Notes: generated by a model from the sequence alone, not told the origin. Counted from the stretch's first letter, positions 30,530 to 42,289 are shown. The stretch: 64,000 nt of DNA from Zygnema cylindricum (GCA_037447655.1 JBBHKE010000467.1:98495-162494); one strand, 5' to 3'. Numbers and translations: made by a program.

Positions 30530-31450
30530 TTAAGTACACTCCGCCATGTAATGTCCCGACTTCTTACAAAAGCGACAATGCCCATTCGGAGGCCTTGATC
30601 TCGATCCCAAATGGTTTCCTCTTCTTCCTCCACCAAATATTTCATAAGGTTTCTTAGAATCCTTACCCCCCCAACTAGTTCCAGTAGCTAATCCCTGAAC
30701 ACTCTTTCCTCCTCTACAAATCTCAATTGTGCTTTCCCGAACCAAAATCATCCCTACAACAGAGTTCCACATCCATCGATGATCTGGCAAATCCTAAACC
30801 CTGTTGACAATGTTTTCATAATCATCTTGGAGTTTCATTAACAAAGTATTCACCTTCTGTTTCTCTGTCTCCCTTTTTCTTGCACTATCCAACTCCATAA
30901 ACAACCCGGCCAAGTCATTACAAAAGTCTAACATCTTCCCCATTTTGTACATATATGCATGTACCTTCTGATTTGTCAACTTCTACTGTTGAATCGTACC
31001 GTTCTTGTAAATGTTGACAAGAGCCTCCCACAACTCATCCGCCTTGTCCACATGAAGATAAGGTTTAGCCACTGCTTGAGTAAGACGCCCGAGAATAAAA
31101 TGAGTCGCCACGGTATTGTTGAAGTCCCACATTTCACTATCATTTGCCTCAATTTTTTTAACATCTGCTTCCGCAAAAGATCCAGTAGCCATCGGTGTGA
31201 GTTTTAACTTCCCTTTTTCCTTCCTAAAGTCTCACACGATGCTTTCTCCAATATCCTCTACTACCTCTGCTCCGGCAGATCCTCTTGTGAATTAAGATCC
31301 TCCAAACCTTGGTGGAACTCCCAATTTTGCGGATGGCCGAAACACACAACCACTTATAATGCTCTATAGCCGTTTTTCAAACAATGCACCTCTCATCATG
31401 GTTTCCTAATAAATGAACCATGTTCCATGGAAAATGGGCACACTAGAGAG
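30530..31450 (-). pseudogene. Ret-8 Gag
   Basis: Minus strand. 31,192-30,983 has TVATHFILGRLTQAVAKPYL; 30,979-30,794 has YKMGKMLDFCNDLAGLFMEL; 30,790-30,530 ends with the zinc knuckle CRFCKKSGHYMAEC. Single stops separate the three frames. The N-terminal text MEVIELQDMGPLSSVP begins inside the LTR at about 31,483 and is followed by stops. Confidence 0.85.
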
Positions 31451-31754
31451 TGGGCCCATATCCTGTAATTCTATGACCTCCATTGGTACACAAAATGTCC
31501 AGCTTATATGAAGCCTCTAAGATAATATTTGCACTTTTAATGTGGCAATAAATAAGTGCCACCGTGGCACGCAAAAAATCTGACCGATTACACCCTGTGT
31601 AACTTCGACTCCCTTGAGTCCGCAGCAAAAAAAAATCATTGAATTTGCTCACCTGAGCATTACGTTATGGCTGACCAAAGTTGGCCTATAAATACAAGTG
31701 CTCTCTGGAGGAGAGGCTGAAAACATAAAAATATTCTAAGTCCTTTCCTCCCTC

Positions 31755-32600
31755 TCTAAACCTTTAGCAGCACAGATGTTTGAGCCATTATCGGTCACAA
31801 CATCGCAACGGTTTTCCAATACTTCAAAATTTGACATTTCAAAATTGATCAAACAATTTTTGAAAGTCATTAAAACATTTTCCGCGGTGTGTTTTTCCTC
31901 CGGAAAATGATCGACTTGAAGCTTCCGCGTATAAAGTTTAAATTAGTTGTTAATAAAATGAGCAGTTACCGACATGAATGATGTTCTTTTTATTGTCTCG
32001 GTCCAAGGATCGGTCGTAAATGAGACAAAAATATTGTTATCAATATTTTCTTTAAGTGTTTGGATGATCATACTACGAATATATTTGGCAAAATATATAA
32101 TGTAGTTTTTTACGCTATTGACGGCCGGGAGTAGTTGGTCGATGTCAACACTTTTGTTGGACGAAACACCAACATCAAACAATGCTTGATAAAATGTTTG
32201 AAATCTTGGGAAAAAAAAACAATAAATAAGCAACATACAAATACTAATCATGATCAATATATAAGGTTTATACCGAAACAATTTTTTTTTATAGATAGAA
32301 AAATAAAAGAAAACATCATGACAAACCAAACAATAAAAAAAATAAAAAAATAAGCCTTCAAATATAGATTATTGATAAGAAAATAGTGATGAAGCTCAAA
32401 AATATAAATTTATTAACAAAACAAGTTATAATGACATGTACATTAAAGCCATCCTAAATGGAATTCAAAAAAAATCATACCTCAACCGTCGGCCATCGAA
32501 AATGGTCTATGGTCCTCGCAAAATATCAACGCCACCATTTTCAGAATTTTTTTTGTTTTTCGTCACTAGTTTTCGCCTCTGTTTTTGAAATTAAATTATG
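31755..32600 (-). pseudogene. hAT-family transposase remnant with an intron
   Basis: Minus strand. An upstream exon (about 32,560-32,479) encodes ALIFCEDHRPFSMADG and ends at a GT donor. A 270-base AT-rich stretch follows, then AG and FQTFYQALFDVGVSS (from about 32,205). Downstream are FVSFTTDPWTETIKRTSFMS and VTAHFINN, a premature stop (about 31,943), then LYTRKLQVDHFPEEKHTAEN and RCDVVTDNGSNICAAKGLE. The TTD and VTDN Asp residues fit the first two acids of the hAT DDE triad. The C-terminal dimerisation part and the terminal inverted repeats are absent. Confidence 0.8.
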
Positions 32601-32738
32601 AAGAAGTCCTCTTGACTTATCTGTGTTGACCGAAGCTGAACATATGTGAGTGTTAATTGTTGAAGTACTGTTTGTTGACTTGTTTTCAAGTCAAGGTTTT
32701 CCTAGAGGCTTCATGTGAGCTGCATACTCGGAGGACTT

Positions 32739-33675
32739 ATGGAGGTCTCAAAGTTTCAGGTTATGGACCCACCCTCTAGGGTACCCATCTTTAATGGAAC
32801 TGGTTTCATATACTGGGAAACTATGATGATAGGAGCTCTATGCGAGAAAAGGTTTTGGGGGATAGTGAGTGGACGAGTGGGGCGTCCATCAAGTCTTGGA
32901 GTCCCTCCAGGATGGAGGAAGCAGATTCACAAGGAAAGCAGATCCATCTTCAACGGAGGAGACAAAGGAAGGAGAGGTGGTGGACAAAGCAACGGAGAAG
33001 GAGACAACCTCACCAATAGCAACTGGTCCAGCATTCATGTCACCTATTCCGAGGAACGAGGAGAATGATACTGAAACCTATGACTTCAACAATATGGCGG
33101 CAAAGCACTTCATCCTCCGCCATCTTACTCAAGGGCTTGGATGTCCACATTTGCATGTAGAAAGGGCATCCGATCTTTGTATGGCTCTCATAGAGATGTA
33201 CCGAAGTGGTATGATTCAGCAACAACAGTTGGCTGATCAGAAAGTTAAAGAGTATGTATACAAAGGGGGGAAGATGTTGGATTTCTGCAATGAGCTCGCT
33301 ACACTTTTTATGCAGCTAGAGAGTGCTGGAAAAGTTTTTTAGTGAAAAGGAAAAGGTTAACTGTTTACTGATGAAGATACCCAATGAGTTCCAGAACATA
33401 GTCAACCGTGTGCAAGACTTCCCGGACTCAAGGTGGATATAGAACTCAATGGTAGGGATGATTCTCGTTCGGGAGAATACGATTGAGATCCAAAGGGGAG
33501 GAAAGAGTGGCCAAGCCTTGGCAGCTGGGACCGATTGGAGGAACAATGATTCTCAGAAACCGGTCGAAAACTATGGGGGGAGGGAGCAGAAAAATCAGAC
33601 GGACGAGTTAGGACCAAGGGCTCCCAAAGGTTTATGTCATTTTTGTAAGAAACCGGGGCACTATATGGCATAGTG
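32739..33675 (+). pseudogene. Ret-2 Gag
   Basis: Start ATG at 32,739, inside the LTR: MEVSKFQVMDPPSRVPIFNG. A frameshift at about 32,915 leads into the frame 32,869-33,342 (MAAKHFILRHLTQGLGCPHL), another shift at about 33,342, a Trp-to-TAG change near 33,442, then 33,449-33,673 with the zinc knuckle CHFCKKPGHYMA and TAG at the last position. It is nearly identical in design to Ret-1 Gag. Confidence 0.9.
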
Positions 33676-35555
33676 CACTAAGCTAACCGAGCTTCGGTTA
33701 AAGGTGGGGCAGACCGGTGGAACCTCGAGAGGAAAGAAAAAGGCCCTTGTGACACAAGTACATGAGGCGGAATCCGACGACGAGGACAATGAGCTCCTAT
33801 TGGATAAGGAGTTGGAGGCGAAAAACGAGGTCAAAATTCCACAAAGGCAGAAATGTGCTTTCGGTGGATTGAAATGTGAAGCAGGCTGGATTGTAGATTC
33901 AGGTGCCTCCATGCTTATGTGTAAGGATAGGCACCTGTTAAATAAGATAATAAATATTGCCACCGTAGAGATAGAGTACGGGGATGGGAGGATAGTCACT
34001 ACTACTCTTGTAGGATCGGTAGATCTGAAAGTGTTAGTAGAAGGAAAGACATCTATAGTAACATTCTTTGATGTATTGTTTATTCCGGAGCTGAACAGAA
34101 ACCTCAACTCTACATCTGTACTAGATGATAAGGGTTTTTTTACTAGCACTAGGGAAGGAGTCTTTACTGCTAGTTTTGAGGAAGATGTCTATTTCATTGC
34201 TGAGAAAGGTAGCCAAGGGATGTTTAGGCTGATTTTAAGAAATGAAACAAAAAAACTTTATTATGTTGGTGTTCATGATATTATGATGTGGCATAAGAGG
34301 CTTGGGCATGTGAATCTAGATAAGTTAAGAGAGATAAAAAAGATGGGAGTGGTGGAAAGGATTCAGTTCAGTGAGAGTGATAATATAAGTGATTGTAGTG
34401 GATTTGTTCAACGAAAAGCACACAGATTACCCTTTCCCAAAACAACCACTTATTAAGGAGAAAAAATTCTAGATTTAGTACACAGATATTTGGAGACCGG
34501 CTAAAGTGCCCTCATCGGGTGGGAAGAGATTTATGATGACTATCATTGATGATTGGTCTCGGTATTCCAGGGTGTATTTTTGAAAAAAAAGTCAGAGGCT
34601 CAGGATTGTTTTAGACAATATAAAGCATAGAGCGAAAAACTCCATAAAACTCCAATCAAAAGAGTACGGAGTGACAATGGTGGAGAGTATATTTCTAACC
34701 ATTTTGAGGATTTTCTGAGGGAAGATGGAGTCCAACACCAAAAGACAATTCCAGAAAACCGAGAACAGAATGGGGTAGCTGAAAGATTAAATAGGACACT
34801 AAGTGATGGTGTTAGAAGTATGTTGTCGGACAAGAAGATAGGAAAAAGGTTTTGGGCCGAAGCAATGAACTGTGCTAAATACCTCAAAAAATAGAGTTCT
34901 TACTTCAGCTATAAAAAATCAAACACCTTATGAGAGATGGACAGGCCGGAAACCAGACATATCTCACTTAAAGGTTTTTGGCAGTCAAGTGTTCAGTCTA
35001 GATACAAATCTATTTAATTCGAAGCTAGATCCTAAAGGAAAACCGGGATACTTATTAGGATATGATGAGGATGTTAAAGGATATAAAGTTTATGATCTAC
35101 AAAGGGAAGATATAATCCTAGTAAAGCATTTAGTAGTTATGGATGAAGGAAAGTCCGTGGATCCCTTCAAGTATACAAAGTCAGTAAAAATCATATTTGA
35201 GTCAGAAAATTCCGATGACTTTGAACTTCCTAACTATCCAGGTTTTAGAGAAGATGACATTCTTGCAGGTACAAATCAAACCAAAAAGGACTCGGCTGTA
35301 GAAACTCCAGTGACAAATCTACCCAAAGCGAAAGACATGGTGGAAATTGATTCGGAATCAAAGGATAGGGGAGAAGCCAAGATTGTTCAAAAGAACCTAC
35401 GAGAACCATCTATTCCGGCCACAGATTTTGAGGGGGGGAGGAGAAGTAGTAAAAGATTACAAGAAAAACACGTTAATAATAAGGTAACAAAACTATCTCA
35501 TCAATTTGAACCTCAAACGTATAGAGAGGCGATGACTTGTCTCGAAAGGAACTAG
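33676..35555 (+). pseudogene. Ret-2 protease and integrase
   Basis: 33,704-34,456: acidic linker, the protease segment WIVDSGASMLMC with intact DSGA, and the pre-integrase text MMWHKRLGHVNLDKL. A stop at about 34,455 and several shifts cover the first catalytic Asp region (about 34,460-34,600). The second Asp (RVRSDNGGEYISNHFEDFL-like) and NGVAERLNRTLSD lie at about 34,660-34,800. The post-core frame 34,872-35,555 ends with GGRRSSKRLQEKHVNNKVTK. Confidence 0.9.
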
Positions 35556-37094
35556 TGGAAGACAGCCATCAATGAGGAGATGGCCTCAATTTTGGCAGCC
35601 GATACTTGGGAGCTAGTGAAATGTCCACCTAACCAAAAACCAATCGGTTATATGTGGGTTTTCAAATTAAAACTGAACCCAGATAACACCATTGAGCGTT
35701 ACAAAGCCCGATTAGTGGCAAAAGGATTTACACAGTAAGAAGGAATCGCCTACGAGGAAACCTTTGCCTCGGTTGTCAAATTTCCCTCTGTCCGTATACT
35801 TCTCAACCTAGAAGCAGCGGAAGACATAGAGGTGCACCAGATGGACATCAAGACAACCTTTTTGCATGGAGAATTGGAAGAGGAGATCTTCATGCGACAA
35901 CTCGAAGGATTTGTGGAGGAAGGAGAGGAGAGTAAGGTATGCCTGCTGATTAAATCCCTTTACGGTTTGAATCAGGCGCCTCGACAGTGGAATAAGAAAC
36001 TTGATGAGTTTCTTACCGGTCTGGGGTATATCCGGATCAGCTCAGATCACTCAATATATGTTTTTGAAGATGAGGAAGGTATTATATTTATTGCAATTTT
36101 TGTTGATGATTTACTTGTTTTAAGTAAATCAATGGAAAAAATTAACAAACTGAAAACCGATCTCTAAGGGAGATTTGAAATAAAGGATATGGGAGAAGCA
36201 AAATATATTATGGTAATGCGAGTAGAAAGAGACCGAGAAAGAAAGATTATAAGATTGACTCAAAAGGAAGCAATAGGGAACATGCTGGAAAAATTTCAGA
36301 TATATAAAGCTAATAGTTGTACAGCTCTAATTGAAAAAAAGAAGGGAAGTGAGGGGAGTGAGGAAGAAGGAGTCATAGTCTTAGACGAGAAATTATCTCC
36401 TGAAGAACAAAAGTTCATGCAGACTATTCCTTACAAGCAAGTAGTGGGAAGCCTAATCTATTTTATGAATTGTACCCGGCCGGATTTAGCTGCAGTTGTA
36501 GGAGTGCTGAGTAGAAGCCTAAATGCTCTAACTAAGAAAGATTGGGAGGCAGCTAAGAGAGTCCTTAGATATTTGATAGGAACTAGGGATCTATGGTTGC
36601 ATTTGGGTGGGGAGAATACTGACTTCACTACTTAGAGTGAAGCCAGTTATGGTGATGCTCCGATGAGGAGATGTACTTCCGGATATGTATTATATGTGGG
36701 TGATGAGGCTTGCTGTTAGAGTAGCAAACAGCAAAAGGTTATTGCTCAGTCCACCATGGAGGCTGAGTATATGGTCTCTTGCTCTGCTGTAAAAGAATTG
36801 ATGTGTGTCAAGTCTTTGCTTGGTGAGCTTGGTCACCTTAAGAGTGGTGTGCAGAATTTTTTTTGTGATAATCAGGCTGCAATCGCTATTTTTGCCTATC
36901 CTAAACATCATTTTAAAGCTAAACACATGGACATTAGACTCAGCTTTTTTAGAGAGAAAGTAGAAAACAAAATAATCAGTTTAGAGTACCAACCAGATAG
37001 TGAGATGGTAGCACATATGATGACCAAACCTGTGCCTTCCCCTAAACTAATTTTTTGCAGGGAGAAGTGTGGTCTGAAACTAAAGATTGACTAG
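35556..37094 (+). pseudogene. Ret-2 reverse transcriptase and RNase H
   Basis: N-terminal RT text (WVFKLKLNPDNTIERYKARL) at about 35,660-35,720 is followed by 35,832-36,167 with LIKSLYGLNQAPRQWNKK and the palm motif IAIFVDDLLVLSKS, then 36,189-36,635 with GEAKYI and NCTRPDLAAVVGVLSRSLNA. RNase H runs to 37,094 (STMEAEYMVSCSAVKELMCV, CDNQAAIAIF, MMTKPVPSPK). A stop at about 36,636 and a Trp-to-TAG at about 36,719 interrupt RNase H. Confidence 0.92.
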
Positions 37095-37107
37095 AAAATA
37101 AGGAGAG

Positions 37108-38168
37108 TGTAGAAATTGATGGTTATTTTATTATTTTCTAGGTCTAAATTGGAATATAGAAAGAAGCCGAAGAAGTTTGCCTCTAACTTCTTTCTCCAAC
37201 TCCCACACTTGTTGCAGTCACTGAGAAGGTAGAGAGGAAGCTAGAGCCATGGCTACCTAGGCTATCCAAAGGTTTATGTGAAATAGATTAGTTAATTTAC
37301 AGATAGGAAGGTTTATTTACTAAAAGGTGTATGTCGGTGACAGGATTTGATCCTAGTACATGCCAACAGTCAAAGCGTCGGTTGCCGGTAGCCTTATCCG
37401 TTTAGTCTAGAAGTTCCGATGCATACTACTGGGTTTGATATTTATTTAAATGTTACCATGTAGGAAAAATTCATTTAACGGCGGATGTTTACGATTACAT
37501 AGATCTCGTCATGTAAACGTACGGATTTCGGTATGGGCAAGAAACAAGTACCGCTCATTTTGTTTCTTTTTTGAAACAAATACCGCACAAGCATTTATGA
37601 CGGCTACGATTAAAATTTGCATTCAATCGGACGACCGAAAAGAAAGCTGAGATCACGGAAAGAGATTCTCGGCCGTTTATGGTCATTGCCACATTGGATG
37701 ACACGTGGCACGATTATGTTGGATCGCTGCATCTCCGGGAATTACGGGACCGAATTCGGATATAACATGTGTCGACATTTAGGCCATGTCGTACAAATTA
37801 CGTGTATAAAGTAAATCGACAATTGTACTTTTATGTACGGAAGTGTAATATGATTGGTGCCGTACACCAGTAGATAGAGTTTGTGAGAGAGATAGGACTT
37901 AGAAAAATTGGTAGATAGGACCCTCTCTCCCAGAGAGCTTTTGTACAAAAGGTCAACTTTGACCTTCCATAACTTACTCTTAGGGGAGCAAATTCATAGA
38001 TTCTTTTTGCCATCGAATCAAGGGAGTCTTGCCTTCATAGGGGTGAAGGTGGTCACAGTTTTTGTTTGCTTGGGTGGCAATTATTCTTGCTGAAACACAA
38101 AGGGGTCAAGGTTATCCTAGAGGCTTTGTGTGAGTTGCTAACTTTGAGGACTTATGGAGGTCTTAACC
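37108..38168 (+). repeat. Ret-2 3' LTR
   Basis: Starts TGTAGAAATTGATGG after the polypurine tract and aligns with the solo LTR 2,683-3,728. It includes the antisense tRNA-like module (37,322-37,406), GTAC text (about 37,788-37,865), the tract CCATAACTTACT and the final ATGGAGGTCT. The last 15 bases or so are missing. Confidence 0.88.
37322..37406 (-). other. tRNA-like module, antisense in Ret-2 3' LTR
   Basis: On the minus strand, TAAACGGATAAGGCT (37,390-37,404) resembles a tRNA A-box, GGATCAAATCC (37,343-37,353) a B-box, and TTTT (37,322-37,325) a terminator. It differs from the solo-LTR copy at many bases between the boxes, but the A- and B-like parts are almost unchanged. Confidence 0.6.
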
Positions 38169-38174
38169 CAATTT

Positions 38175-38395
38175 GCCCTCCCTCTCTCCCTCTCTCTCTC
38201 TCTCCTTCCCTCCCTCCCTTTCTCCCTCCCTCCCTACCTCTTTCCCTCCCTCCCTCCCTCCCTCCCTCCCTCCCTATGTCCCACCCAATCTCTCACTCCT
38301 TCTCTTATTGCCCACTTCTCTCCACTCCCTTCCACACTCACTTTCTCCTTCCCTCTTTCTTTACCACCCTCCATTATCAGTGATTTGAAAGTCGA
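38175..38395. repeat. TCCC/CTCT microsatellite
   Basis: A pyrimidine-rich run dominated by CCCT and TCCC units. The three overlapping Ser-Leu-Pro-Pro frames in it are translations of the repeat, not genes. It starts exactly where the Ret-2 LTR is truncated. Confidence 0.9.
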
Positions 38396-38429
38396 ATTAT
38401 AATAGTCTGAAGTAAAAAGATGGAGTACC

Positions 38430-39890
38430 ACGTAAGCGATCCGCCAACAGCTAGTCAATTAACACAAGTATCAACCCTAGACGAGTTCTAAGGAAAGAGG
38501 ACTCGGATAGTGACCGTTGGTCAAAAGAAGAATTAGAGGTCCTTTTGGTCAGTAGGGGCAAATTCCAACAAGGGCCCGGACGACACTGCACAAAAGAACA
38601 GTGGGACAAAATAGTGATTAGCGTGAATAAGGTGTCAGGTAGCAAAATTATGACGCTAGTTTTGTGTAAACAAAAGGTAAATGATCAAAGGAAGAAATAT
38701 AGAGCAAACGTGACGCAGGAACAAAAGACAAGTAAAAGTCTAGCAGGGTCTTATTTTAATATATTGGACCCAATTTTACAAGGGAGGTTTGACACAATGG
38801 GATTAAAAGTGCGAAAAATGAAGTTTGGAGAAGTTCGAGATTAGCGTGAATACGGTGTCAGGTAGCAAAATTACGACGCTAGTTTTGTGTTAACAAAAGG
38901 TAAATGATCAAAGAAAGAAATATAGAGCAAAAGTGACGCAGGAACAAAAGACAAGTAAAAGTCTAGCAGGGTCTTATTTTAATATATTGGACCCAATTTT
39001 ACAAAAGAGGTTTGACACAACGGGATTAAAAGTGGGAAAAATGGAGTTTGGAGAAGTTCGAGAGTAAGGTGAAGGACAGGGAAAAGAAAAGGGGAAGAAA
39101 AACAATGAGGTAGATGAGAGAATTGAAAAGTCAAACAAATTTACAGAAGGGGGTAGACTTACACACGACATAGAGGAAAATAATGAGGTAGAGAAAAGTA
39201 AAAGAAAATATAGATTCAAGAGTACAGGTGCGTCGAAAAAGAGGGTGGTGAGCTAAGGAGCATGTATACTCATCCTATAATAACGGATGATTAGTGTCCT
39301 AACAAAGGTAGTGAGGAAGAGGGGACGGATGAAATTGAGGAAATATTGAATGGGCCTTGCAATCAAAAAGAAGATATATTAACTCCCGTGATTGACTCAC
39401 CCACAAGCTCTAAATCAACACGTCAACCAAAAAGGCCAGCGGTGGGAAGGCAACCGGCTAGTTGGCGGTCCAATGCAAGCTCTAAAGAAATACCCAGCAT
39501 TTTTGGAACAAAAATTAGGAGAGTGGTTGATTATGAAGGGTTGTATAGAACAAGAAGAAGGGGAAGAACAAATCAATGAAATAGTCGGGAAAATCACGGG
39601 GATTATTAAGGGAGTGGAGCGAAGTGATAAAAAATATATATTAGAGGAGAGAGAAGCCAAAAAAAACACAAATTGACATAGATGAGAGGATTCCCATTTG
39701 AGATTAGATGCAGGTAGGCGGATGATGAGGAGAAAAAGGCAATAGGAAAGAAAGAGAAAGAAAGACAAGATTGTTTCTTGGCGATACGCGAACTGGAGGC
39801 ACAAACTGAGGAAATGAAGGCCAAAAATGAGGCAATGAGATTAAGGATGGAATGCCTTAAACATGGTGTTGATATTTCAAAGGAAAAATG
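38430..39890 (+). pseudogene. PIF/Harbinger ORF1 remnant (SANT/Myb-like)
   Basis: Plus strand. WSKEELEVLLVSRGKFQQGP-like text, then CTKEQWDKIVISVNKVSGSK and LCKQKVNDQRKKYRANV, resembles the SANT/Myb-like DNA-binding domain that PIF/Harbinger ORF1 proteins use to bring the transposase to DNA. A 223-bp tandem duplication (38,616-38,838 and 38,839-39,061) breaks the frame. Downstream, charged helical frames follow (39,392-39,676, KGQRWEGNRLVGGPMQALKK...GEWLIMKGCIEQEEGEEQIN) to about 39,890. The orientation is opposite to the transposase. The exact family is inferred mostly from the neighbour. Confidence 0.55.
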
Positions 39891-39929
39891 ATGGAGGTAT
39901 GTTTTTGTACGCTTACAAATGTTTAACAC

Positions 39930-40980
39930 AAAAAAAATATTGTAAACAATAACAGATAAAACAACTTATTATTTTTGATGAAAAAAAGAAAGGAGTCGAA
40001 TCAAACGGGTGTCAAATGAAATGGGTGTCCAATGAAATGAGAGTCTACTAATATGTGCGTTATCCTAACAAAAACGCGTTGTTGAAATAGAGGGATCAAA
40101 AAGAGGAAGGCGAGCATTTCAAGATCGGATACCAAACGAGCAACAGTTGTAATATGTTGAAAAACAGTCACTATATGTGTATATTAGCGTACTAATATAT
40201 GAATAATGAAAGAACTTTATGATATCTAGGATACAAAGAATCGGCCAAGCAAACACATTAATAAAGTTAGTTTTTTGTTGCATTTGCTTTGTAATCAAAT
40301 ATAGTTTTTTGTTGGATTCGTTTTGTAATCTAATATAGATAATGATTAATCTAAAATGAGTTTTATGTTGCTCTTTATCTAAGACATATATGAGAGTTCA
40401 CTTGTGTGTTTGTATATCCCTAGAGGGTCGTCTCACTTTTTGAACCTTAAACAATATAATCAAACGGGTTGAAAACACATTGCATTAAAATGAGGAAAGA
40501 AAGTTATTTGTAAATGGTTTGTCTGAAGCACGTTGATAGTTGCTTCGTGTAATATCATACAAATAAGTGCATATATTACTTTGTTGATATTTTAATATTC
40601 AATGCACATAATTATATCGTATGGAGTTTGCAATTGTTTGTTAATTGCAACCAAAATTTAAACTGCCCAGTTAAGTACAAAATAACCATGTATTAATTAA
40701 CTTAATTGGTATACATTATATTAATAAAAATTAACGACCCATTCAAGATTCCTCCGAATAAAAACAACACAGAACAACAAGGAAAAAAAAATGCACGACA
40801 ATGGAACAATGAGAAAATGTAAATTCCGTTAAAAATATAATTAAATGTCGCTGAATAAATAAATCAAGCAACTTAACCCTCAAAATTTTCTTTCCATTTT
40901 TTTGTGTTTGGTAATATTCAAATGTTTCCAATTGTGAAATAAAAAATCAAATTTTCAAAATTGCAGCTATTGGAGGAATA
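39930..40980. other. AT-rich spacer between Harbinger ORF1 and transposase
   Basis: No supported gene on either strand; only short AT-rich frames. It probably belongs to the Harbinger element because the two halves flank it. Confidence 0.4.
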
Positions 40981-41039
40981 TCATTCATCCACTTCGTCAT
41001 CTTCGGCCACAATATTATCTTGTTACAAAATTGACAAAA

Positions 41040-42234
41040 TTACGTTTCTCTCGCCGTGCTCCTCCCACCCCGAGAAGGTGGTGTCACACCGTTTTTGGCA
41101 TCCAACATCCGAAATTGCCTCCACCGTGCAGGTAATGGCTCCCCATTGAGAACGATGAAGTTGTGTAAAACACAACACGCCACAGCAACAGTTGGAAACA
41201 TTTCCTCCTTAACCGCTATGCGCCTCAATATTTCGAACCGCCACTTCACAACGCCGAAAGCCATTTCTATACGAACCCGCCCAATTGATAATGCATTATC
41301 GAAAGCATTTTTCCTTGCATCTCCACTAGCTCTTGCTCTATATCTTTTTATCAAAAAATTGGATAATGGATACGCGGCATCCCCAATGATCACGGGCCGA
41401 ACTGTAGTGCCACAAATTTCCTTAACCGGCTCTCTTAGAATTTGGCGGTTACCTAGACGAGTGTAGATTGAGGAGGCTTGGAATACCGTGGAGTCGTGTG
41501 TCGAGCCCGGACGGTCACAAAAAACATCCCAATATAGAAGACGGTGATCGCAGATTGCCTGAAGAGTCACACTGTGTCTTCTAAAACAATTAAAATACTC
41601 AAATGCGTTTTATACTGGTCGTTTAGAAAAATAGACGAGCGTCCCATTGATTACCCCGCTAATTTGTAGTATTCATGTTAACTCCTTGAAACCATTAATG
41701 ATTTTTGGTAACTTCGGTCCATGCGGCCATTGAATAAAAGTGGTGTAATGGGGACCAACCAGTACAAAACAAATATCTTGGAGTAATTAGTGATTGTTGA
41801 AATTCCTATGCAAAACATTTCCAATAAAGCCATTAAAGGGGTGTTGTGAGCCAAACGGCTAAGCACCACAACACATGCTTTATTGATGTGTATACCATCT
41901 CGATAGCTCGTGTGGTTTTTTTGAATGAACGGTGTTAACATGAACACAAACTTTTCGAAAGTGCGTAGCTCCATAGAAAATGCCTTTTCCATTGTTTGTC
42001 ACAATCTTCATGGCCGATATTCTACAATATAGTGTTACACACATGGTCCCAAAAGCTTGTAGATCTAGGAAGAATCCACCATATTCTTCCCGATGAGCGT
42101 GAATATATGCGCTTGTTAATATATTTTCTCCACCGTTTTTGCAGAAGCACCAATTGTAGTATGACGATAAGGTTAGTAAGAGGTTTCCTCTTTTGGAAAT
42201 ATCGATGGCGTTCGCAAGATGAAATAGGGTCCAT
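41040..42234 (-). pseudogene. PIF/Harbinger transposase (DDE superfamily) remnant
   Basis: Minus strand. The N-terminal part (42,234-42,022, RIWWILPRSTSFW) is followed after a shift by 41,992-41,678 (FVFMLTPFIQKNHTSYRDGI, LSRLAHNTPL), then the catalytic part 41,570-41,040. There CDRPGSTHDSTVF, VIIGDAAYPLSNFLIKRYRA (second Asp) and RVRIEMAFGVVKWRFEILRR (Glu) are typical. The first catalytic Asp, expected in a GAIDGT motif at about 41,665, reads GVINGT, so it is Asn. Frameshifts and this change make it inactive. I did not identify terminal inverted repeats. Confidence 0.85.
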
Positions 42235-42289
42235 TTAAAAAATGGTTAATGCTAATAACCCTAAAAAACAACACAACCACGAAGAGTCA

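Larger units (their letters stand above)
28460..31755 (-). mobile_element. Ret-8 copia element, truncated at both ends
   Basis: Minus strand. The left end stops within N-terminal RT (about 28,460-28,750), so RT palm, RNase H and 3' LTR are absent. To the right come integrase, protease, Gag, the primer site (31,449-31,463) and the last 290 bases or so of the 5' LTR (31,464-31,755), which is cut by hAT sequence. About 45 bases are missing in the integrase core just before the second catalytic Asp. Confidence 0.85.
32695..38168 (+). mobile_element. Ret-2 copia element
   Basis: Plus-strand element with a remnant of the 5' LTR (32,695-32,758), primer site GGTTATGGACCCACC (32,759-32,773), Gag-Pol 32,739-37,094, polypurine tract (37,096-37,107) and a 3' LTR (37,108-38,168). 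All domains are present in copia order but broken by more than ten stops and frameshifts. It belongs to the same family as Ret-1 and the solo LTR at 2,683. The 3' LTR end (GGTCT, expected GGTCTCAGAGTTTCA) is cut by a TCCC microsatellite. Confidence 0.9.
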
